Below are positions 5,289 to 9,159 of a DNA stretch of 9,159 nt, one piece after another. The stretch is from Tenericutes bacterium 4572_104. GTDB taxonomy: Bacteria; Bacillota_I; Bacilli_A; Izemoplasmatales; UBA5603. The notes below the pieces were generated by a model. It did not search any database and was not told the DNA's origin. It was given only the letters and a program-made list of their open reading frames with translations. Every line of letters begins with the position of its first letter. Position 1 is the first letter of the stretch. The DNA lies in the NCBI GenBank assembly GCA_002084435.1, contig NBLG01000025.1, positions 1 through 9,159 on the forward strand. Reading direction: 5' to 3'. The position numbers and the translations under genes are program-made.

Positions 5289-6407
5289 ATGAAAGAAATC
5301 TATTGCAAGGGTTGCGGAGCGTTGATTCAAACAACAGATAAAACAAAACCAGGTTATATTAGTGAAAGCATGTTAGAATCTTTTAAACCTAATAACATGA
5401 TTTGTCAAAGATGTTTTAGAATTCGCCATTATAATGAGGTTTATCCATATACCGTATCAAATACCGATTATTTAAAAGTAATTGATAAAATTAAAGAAGA
5501 AGATGCTTTGATCGTTAAAATCGTTGATATATTCGATTTTTCCGGTTCTTTTGTCCCTGCAATAAAAACTTTAACTGGAAACGAAGATGTAATTTTAGTT
5601 GGTAATAAAATGGATTTATTACCTAAAAACGTTAAACCAAAGAAAATCCTAAACTGGTTAAAGATTATGTTAGCTAGACAAGGATTTACAGTACTTAATT
5701 CTATCCTTGTTTCTGCAAAATATGGAGATAATTTTGATTTATTAATGGATATGATTAATAAATACAAAGGTCATAGAAACGTATATATTGTTGGGTGTTC
5801 GAATGTTGGGAAATCAAAACTCGTTAACCAAATATTAAAACGTTATCTAGGTGAACCAGCTGATGTATTAACAGTTTCTACATCACCGCAAACCACAATC
5901 GGTTTAATTGGATTCCCACTTTTAGATGGAAGTATTATCTATGACACTCCAGGTGTTATCAATAAACATCAATATATGCATTATTTAACTAGGTCTTCAT
6001 ATAAATTAACAGTTCCAAAAAAAGAGATTAAACCATTGGTATTTCAATTATATGAAGGACAAACCTTATTCTTTGGAGGTTTAGCTAGACTTGATATTAT
6101 AAGTGGAGAAACTGGAGATAAGATAAGTGTTATTACATATTTCGCTAATACATTAAATATCCATAGAACAAAAACCACAAAAGCAGATGAATTATATCAC
6201 GAGAAACTATATACCTTATTAAGCCCACCTTTTTCACCTGATGAAGATGTGCCTAAATGGGTATATCATGAATTTCGTATTCGAGACAATCAAAAATACG
6301 ATATAGTTTTTTCAGGCCTTGGATTCATTACATTAAGAGCTCCATTCCATATTAGGGCTTACGCACCATTTGTAGTTGGAGTTTATACTAGGTTAGCAAT
6401 TATATGA
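5289..6407 (+). CDS. yqeH: Ribosome biogenesis GTPase YqeH (circularly permuted)
   Basis: A 372-residue circularly permuted GTPase needed for assembly of the 30S ribosomal subunit. The N-terminal zinc finger is Cys6-x2-Cys9 ... Cys39-x2-Cys42. The G motifs come in permuted order: G4 NKMD at 106-109, G5 SAK at 142-144, the P-loop G1 GCSNVGKS at 169-176, G2 around Thr202-Thr203, and G3 DTPG at 219-222. The remaining C-terminal part (about 225-372) matches the family's accessory RNA-binding region. AAGAGG at 5277-5282 sits six bases before the start ATG. The stop TGA overlaps the ATG of yqeK (ATGATG), so the genes are coupled. In B. subtilis aroE, yhbY and nadD would lie between yqeH and yqeK; here there is no room for them. 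Length and motif set are complete. Confidence 0.96.
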   Translation: MKEIYCKGCGALIQTTDKTKPGYISESMLESFKPNNMICQRCFRIRHYNEVYPYTVSNTDYLKVIDKIKEEDALIVKIVDIFDFSGSFVPAIKTLTGNEDVILVGNKMDLLPKNVKPKKILNWLKIMLARQGFTVLNSILVSAKYGDNFDLLMDMINKYKGHRNVYIVGCSNVGKSKLVNQILKRYLGEPADVLTVSTSPQTTIGLIGFPLLDGSIIYDTPGVINKHQYMHYLTRSSYKLTVPKKEIKPLVFQLYEGQTLFFGGLARLDIISGETGDKISVITYFANTLNIHRTKTTKADELYHEKLYTLLSPPFSPDEDVPKWVYHEFRIRDNQKYDIVFSGLGFITLRAPFHIRAYAPFVVGVYTRLAII

Positions 6408-7000
6408 TGTTTGAATTCTTAATTAAAGATATTGAAAAGTATCTTGAAAAACATTTCCAAAAGGATTATCATAGATTAACTCATATTTATAATGTTAAAA
6501 AAGTCGCAATTACATTAGCTAAGTTATATGATGAAGATTTATCTAGTGTTATTGTGGCTTCTTATTTACATGACGCTACTAAATACTTAAGTGATGAAGA
6601 AAACATAAAATTATTAGGTAATCTAAAGCCAGAAATACCAATCGCTTGTCTACACGCATTTACGGCTAAAATACTAGCGGAAAAAGAGTTTAAAATAAAA
6701 AATAAAGATATTTTAAACGCAATTAAGTATCATTGTACTGGAAGACCAAAAATGTCAAAACTAGAAAAAATTATTTTTGTAAGTGATTATATCGAAGAAG
6801 GAAGAAGCTTTGATATAGATAGATTTAAGACATTGGCTTATAAAAATTTGGATGAAGCTGTATTAAATATTATGTTAGCCACAAAGGAATATTTATTAAA
6901 TAATAAACAAGAGTTTTCACCCCTTACAGAAGAAGCGATTAAATATTATCAAGAAAAATTGGAGGAATTGAATGGATCTCATTCTAAAAAAAGTATATAA
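6404..7000 (+). CDS. yqeK: HD-domain bis(5'-nucleosyl)-tetraphosphatase YqeK
   Basis: A 198-residue HD-superfamily phosphohydrolase. Members of the YqeK family have been shown to cleave diadenosine tetraphosphate symmetrically to ADP, limiting this alarmone. Metal ligands visible in order are His27 (HIYNV), His56-Asp57 (YLHDATK), His84, His110 (KYHCTGRP) and Asp128 (VSDYIEEGR). The stretch TGRPKMSKLEKIIFVSDYI at 112-130 is highly typical. Two adjacent ATG codons (6404 and 6407) can both serve as start, and no strong ribosome site precedes them, consistent with coupling to yqeH, whose stop they overlap. The 3' end overlaps rsfS by 29 bases. In many bacteria yqeK follows nadD directly, and in some mollicutes it is fused to it; here nadD is absent. 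Confidence 0.93.
   Translation: MMFEFLIKDIEKYLEKHFQKDYHRLTHIYNVKKVAITLAKLYDEDLSSVIVASYLHDATKYLSDEENIKLLGNLKPEIPIACLHAFTAKILAEKEFKIKNKDILNAIKYHCTGRPKMSKLEKIIFVSDYIEEGRSFDIDRFKTLAYKNLDEAVLNIMLATKEYLLNNKQEFSPLTEEAIKYYQEKLEELNGSHSKKSI
6961..6965 (+). promoter_or_regulatory. Strong rsfS ribosome binding site inside yqeK
   Basis: GGAGG at 6961-6965, six bases before ATG 6972, lies within the last codons of yqeK. It justifies the rsfS start despite the 29-base gene overlap. Confidence 0.8.
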
Positions 7001-7310
7001 AGCATTAAAAGACTTAAAGCTTCAAGATATTATTATCTATGATTTTAGGGGATATTCTCCTTATTATGATTATCAAATAATCTCGAGCGCAACTAATGAA
7101 CGACAAGTAAACGCTGCGATTAATCATATAAAACAAGTGTTACCTAATGATTTAGATTTCCATATTGAAGGTTGGGAATCAAAACGGTGGATTTTAATTG
7201 ATTTGCATTCAATTATTATTCATGTAATGCATAAAGAAGATAGAGAATTCTATCAGATAGAAAAAATATTTTATGAAAGAAAGACTATATCTATAGACTT
7301 AGAGGATTAA
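6972..7310 (+). CDS. rsfS: Ribosome silencing factor RsfS
   Basis: A 112-residue RsfS/YbeB/Iojap family protein. Members bind uL14 on the 50S subunit and block joining with 30S, reducing translation when nutrients are scarce. The family pattern is visible throughout: LKDLKLQDIIIYDFRG at 12-27, the YQIISSATNERQVNAAI region at 34-50, EGWESKRWILIDL at 66-78, then IIIHVMHKEDREFYQIEKIF at 81-100. In B. subtilis RsfS the segment after WVLVD reads LGDVVVHVF; here LHSIIIHVM replaces the usual Gly-Asp with His-Ser, a deviation in a well-conserved loop. The start is fixed by GGAGG at 6961-6965 and by alignment of the N-terminal helix. It overlaps yqeK by 29 bases, and the methyltransferase gene follows one base after its stop. 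Confidence 0.93.
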   Translation: MDLILKKVYKALKDLKLQDIIIYDFRGYSPYYDYQIISSATNERQVNAAINHIKQVLPNDLDFHIEGWESKRWILIDLHSIIIHVMHKEDREFYQIEKIFYERKTISIDLED

Positions 7311-7311
7311 T

Positions 7312-7989
7312 ATGGAATATGATTTACTAGCTACTTTTTATGATTCATTTATAGATACAGATGTTTATGAAGAATATATCAAATTAATTAATGAATACAC
7401 TTCTTTTGGAAGTGTTTTAGATATTGGTTGCGGAACTGGAACTCTATCTATTGACCTTGCAAAAGCAGGATATAAAGTTGTAGCTACAGACCTATCAGAA
7501 GAGATGTTACAAATTGTAAATTTAAGAGCTAAAGAAGAAAACGTTGATTTAGAAATTGCATTGTATGATTTATTAGATCCCATTGATTTCTTATTTGATA
7601 ATATTATTGCCGCTATGGATGTAATAAATCATTTAACTGATTTAGAAGATGTAGAGTTTGGATTCACTAATATCTATAATTCACTTAAACCTAATGGTAT
7701 TTTCATCTTTGATGTTTTAAGCGCTGAATATATAGATGCATTGGATGGATATAAGGAAGTCGATGAAGAATTTCATTTTTCTTGGGAATCACATAAAGGA
7801 GATAAAGAACACAGTATAATTCATACAATTAAGGTTGAAGTTGATGATGAAATAGAAGAATCTGTTATCTACGAAGTTACTCATGATTTTAAAGAATATG
7901 AACGCATATTTAAAAAAGTAGGGTTTACTCAAATAGATAAAAAAGAAATGCCTGAGCGCACAATCTATGTTTTACATAAAGAAGAATAA
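7312..7989 (+). CDS. yqeM: Class I SAM-dependent methyltransferase, YqeM-like
   Basis: A 225-residue class I (Rossmann-fold) methyltransferase whose substrate is unknown. The opening YDLLATFYDSFID matches the YqeM-type N-terminus. Motif I is VLDIGCGTG at 35-43, the acidic residue ending strand 2 is Asp60 in VATDLSEEML, YDLLDP at 85-90 follows, and DVINHL at 103-108 corresponds to motif IV. The C-terminal half (about 140-215) is acidic and beta-rich, as in methyltransferases that act on small molecules or tRNA. AGAGG at 7301-7305 lies six bases before the start. It is the last gene of the yqeG operon, as yqeM is in B. subtilis, and its stop is followed immediately by the terminator stem. The link to ribosome or tRNA biology is inferred from context only. 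Confidence 0.88.
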   Translation: MEYDLLATFYDSFIDTDVYEEYIKLINEYTSFGSVLDIGCGTGTLSIDLAKAGYKVVATDLSEEMLQIVNLRAKEENVDLEIALYDLLDPIDFLFDNIIAAMDVINHLTDLEDVEFGFTNIYNSLKPNGIFIFDVLSAEYIDALDGYKEVDEEFHFSWESHKGDKEHSIIHTIKVEVDDEIEESVIYEVTHDFKEYERIFKKVGFTQIDKKEMPERTIYVLHKEE

Positions 7990-8017
7990 CCACAACTAGA
8001 CTTAGTTGTGGTTTTTT
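7990..8017 (+). terminator. Intrinsic terminator of the yqeG-yqeM operon
   Basis: A perfect 9-bp stem, CCACAACTA (7990-7998) with TAGTTGTGG (8003-8011), closes a 4-base loop and is followed by six T residues at 8012-8017. The stem begins at the base after the methyltransferase TAA. It is the clearest terminator in the window. Confidence 0.93.
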
Positions 8018-8030
8018 AATATATATCGTT

Positions 8031-8058
8031 TTGGTATTTAATTATTATCTGTTACAAT
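8031..8058 (+). promoter_or_regulatory. Promoter for ldh
   Basis: TTGGTA at 8031-8036 (four of six -35 bases) and TACAAT at 8053-8058 (five of six -10 bases) are separated by 16 bases, with an extended TG at 8050-8051. The predicted start near 8065 leaves a very short leader of about 16 bases before the ldh ATG. Since a terminator ends at 8017, a promoter is required in this gap. The -10 also contains TGTTACA, the core of the palindromes before yqeG. Confidence 0.55.
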
Positions 8059-8065
8059 ATAAGAG

Positions 8066-8072
8066 AAGGGAG
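8066..8072 (+). promoter_or_regulatory. Ribosome binding site that fixes the ldh start
   Basis: AAGGGAG at 8066-8072 lies eight bases before ATG 8081. The in-frame GTG at 8072 overlaps this site and so cannot be the usual start. Confidence 0.8.
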
Positions 8073-8080
8073 TGGTAAAT

Positions 8081-9025
8081 ATGCAATCAAGTAAAGTAGT
8101 AATTATAGGTACAGGTCTTGTTGGTATGAGTTATGCTTATTCATTAGTTAACCAAGGCGTAGTAGAAGAACTTGTTTTAATAGACATAAACAAAAACAAG
8201 GCTGTAGGAGAATCTATGGATTTAAACCATGGATTAGCTTTTTCTCCAAGAAAAATGAAAATTTATGCTGGAGAGTATTCTGACTGTAAAGATGCTAATT
8301 TAGTAGTTATAACTGCTGGGGTAAATCAAAAAGAGGGAGAGTCTAGACTGCATTTACTTAATAGAAACGCTAAAATTATGAAATCAGTTGTAAAAGAAGT
8401 TATGAAATCAGGATTTGATGGTATTTTCTTAGTTGCGACTAATCCAGTAGATATTTTAGCTTACGTAGTATGGAAAGAATCAAAATTACCATCTAGTAGA
8501 GTAATAGGTTCTGGTACATCTTTAGATACAGCTAGATTGCGTTATGAAATTTCTTCATTAATTAATATATCAGTTCGCAATGTTCATGCCTATATTTTAG
8601 GAGAACATGGTGACTCAGAATTTGTATGTTGGTCAAATACATTTATTGGCGCGAAACCAATACTTGATGTTATTGAAGATATGGATGAAATTGAATTTGA
8701 AGATATGGATAGAATTTATAATAATGTAAAAAATGCAGCTTATGAAATAATTGAAAGAAAGGGAGCTACCTATTATGCAATAGGTATAGCCTTAGTTAGA
8801 ATTACTCAAGCTATTTTAAACAACGAGAACCGTATCTTGCCAATTTCTGTCTTAAACGATGGAGTTTACGCAGTAGAAAAAGATGTTTATATTGGACTAC
8901 CTGCAGTTTTGAATAAAGATGGAGTTCATCACGTTGTTAAATTAAAATTAAATCAAGAAGAATTAGAAAAACTTAATAATTCAGCTAATATTCTAAGAAA
9001 ACATCTAGATGATATGGATATTTAA
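8081..9025 (+). CDS. ldh: L-lactate dehydrogenase
   Basis: Reduces pyruvate to L-lactate with NADH, regenerating NAD+ in fermentation. From ATG 8081 the protein has 314 residues, the normal length. The NAD site is GTGLVG at 10-15 with Asp35 ending strand 2. Substrate-loop Gln83 in VNQKEGESR marks lactate rather than malate dehydrogenase, which has Arg there. Arg89, Asn121, Asp149, Arg152 and His176 (GEHGD) form the catalytic set. Arg154 and His169 correspond to R173 and H188 of Bacillus LDH, the fructose-1,6-bisphosphate site, so allosteric activation is likely. The C-terminal ATYYAIG and DVYIGLPAV stretches are typical. The in-frame GTG at 8072 is rejected because it overlaps the ribosome site. 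The gene stands alone between two terminators and has its own promoter. Confidence 0.97.
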   Translation: MQSSKVVIIGTGLVGMSYAYSLVNQGVVEELVLIDINKNKAVGESMDLNHGLAFSPRKMKIYAGEYSDCKDANLVVITAGVNQKEGESRLHLLNRNAKIMKSVVKEVMKSGFDGIFLVATNPVDILAYVVWKESKLPSSRVIGSGTSLDTARLRYEISSLINISVRNVHAYILGEHGDSEFVCWSNTFIGAKPILDVIEDMDEIEFEDMDRIYNNVKNAAYEIIERKGATYYAIGIALVRITQAILNNENRILPISVLNDGVYAVEKDVYIGLPAVLNKDGVHHVVKLKLNQEELEKLNNSANILRKHLDDMDI

Positions 9026-9041
9026 TTAACAGACAAATTAT

Positions 9042-9077
9042 AAAAGAGGTATTTTTTAAAATAATACCTCTTTTTTT
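9042..9077 (+). terminator. Intrinsic terminator of ldh
   Basis: AAAAGAGGTATT (9042-9053) pairs with AATACCTCTTTT (9063-9074) around a 9-base loop, and a seven-T run spans 9071-9077. The core AGAGGTATT/AATACCTCT is perfect. It lies 16 bases after the ldh stop. The A-rich left flank would pair with the T run, so some bidirectional function is possible. Confidence 0.9.
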
Positions 9078-9159
9078 ATTAATTAAAAAAAATGTAAATC
9101 TAACAAATTTTTTGGTCTCTATAATAATATAACATATTTGAAGAAAAACAAATCAACCT
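9078..9159. other. AT-rich end of window without a gene
   Basis: The remaining 82 bases carry no open frame of note. TATAAT at 9120-9125 could be a -10 element for a gene beyond the window, but no acceptable -35 lies 16-18 bases upstream, so it is not called as a promoter. Confidence 0.5.

Noticed and set aside
5468..5767. Reverse-strand open frame of 99 codons inside yqeH
   Set aside because: Shadow of the YqeH GTPase motifs; its protein has no recognisable features.
7365..7583. Reverse-strand open frame of 72 codons inside the methyltransferase gene
   Set aside because: Shadow of the motif I region of the methyltransferase.
9120..9125. TATAAT near the right edge as a promoter
   Set aside because: No acceptable -35 and no gene visible downstream within the window.
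1..9159. CRISPR array, insertion sequence, tRNA or rRNA gene, toxin-antitoxin or defence island
   Set aside because: No repeated spacer pattern, transposase motif, inverted terminal repeats or tRNA-like cloverleaf was seen; every long frame on the + strand is a housekeeping family.

Overview
The window is a compact, very AT-rich stretch of bacterial chromosome. Twelve protein-coding genes, one of them cut by the left edge, all lie on the + strand. Every gene belongs to a recognisable family. The order trhP/yrrO-udk-greA, followed later by yqeG-yqeH...yqeK-rsfS-yqeM, matches conserved neighbourhoods of Bacillus subtilis and other low-GC Bacillota. TGA is a genuine stop for trhP (263-265) and yqeH (6405-6407), and tryptophan is written TGG. 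The host therefore uses the standard bacterial code and is not a Mycoplasma-type organism with recoded TGA. A low-GC Bacillota or an Acholeplasma/Izemoplasma/Haloplasma-type relative would fit; this placement is inference from composition, code and synteny.

Layout. (1) 1-882: the 3' end of a U32-family tRNA hydroxylation protein, with an ATGA overlap into uridine kinase. (2) 883-4469: an extended -10 promoter and then a tightly packed chain of greA, mtnN, a YgjP-type metalloprotein and the radical-SAM protein ygiQ; the last two junctions overlap. (3) 4470-4724: the only sizeable gap, 255 bases, holding two promoter candidates, a pair of identical-class 9-bp odd-centred palindromes (ATGTWACAT) and an AT-rich palindrome. 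(4) 4725-7989: yqeG, yqeH, yqeK, rsfS and a YqeM-like methyltransferase, closed by a clear intrinsic terminator. (5) 8018-9077: L-lactate dehydrogenase as a single-gene unit with its own promoter and terminator. (6) 9078-9159: short AT-rich sequence with no gene.

How the genes work together. Segments 1-2 combine tRNA wobble modification, pyrimidine salvage, rescue of stalled RNA polymerase and recycling of S-adenosylmethionine by-products (MtnN clears MTA, SAH and 5'-deoxyadenosine, the last being the by-product of radical-SAM enzymes such as the downstream YgiQ). Segment 4 is a ribosome assembly and housekeeping operon: YqeH matures the 30S subunit, RsfS silences the 50S subunit, YqeK hydrolyses Ap4A, and YqeG is a HAD phosphatase of the phosphatidylglycerophosphatase family. 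Compared with the B. subtilis order, aroE, yhbY and nadD are missing between yqeH and yqeK. Lactate dehydrogenase points to fermentative metabolism.

I see no mobile element, CRISPR array, RNA gene or defence system, and nothing that amounts to a new system. The points most worth a second look are the paired palindromes in front of yqeG, the missing nadD/aroE/yhbY block and the mtnN-ygjP-ygiQ coupling.
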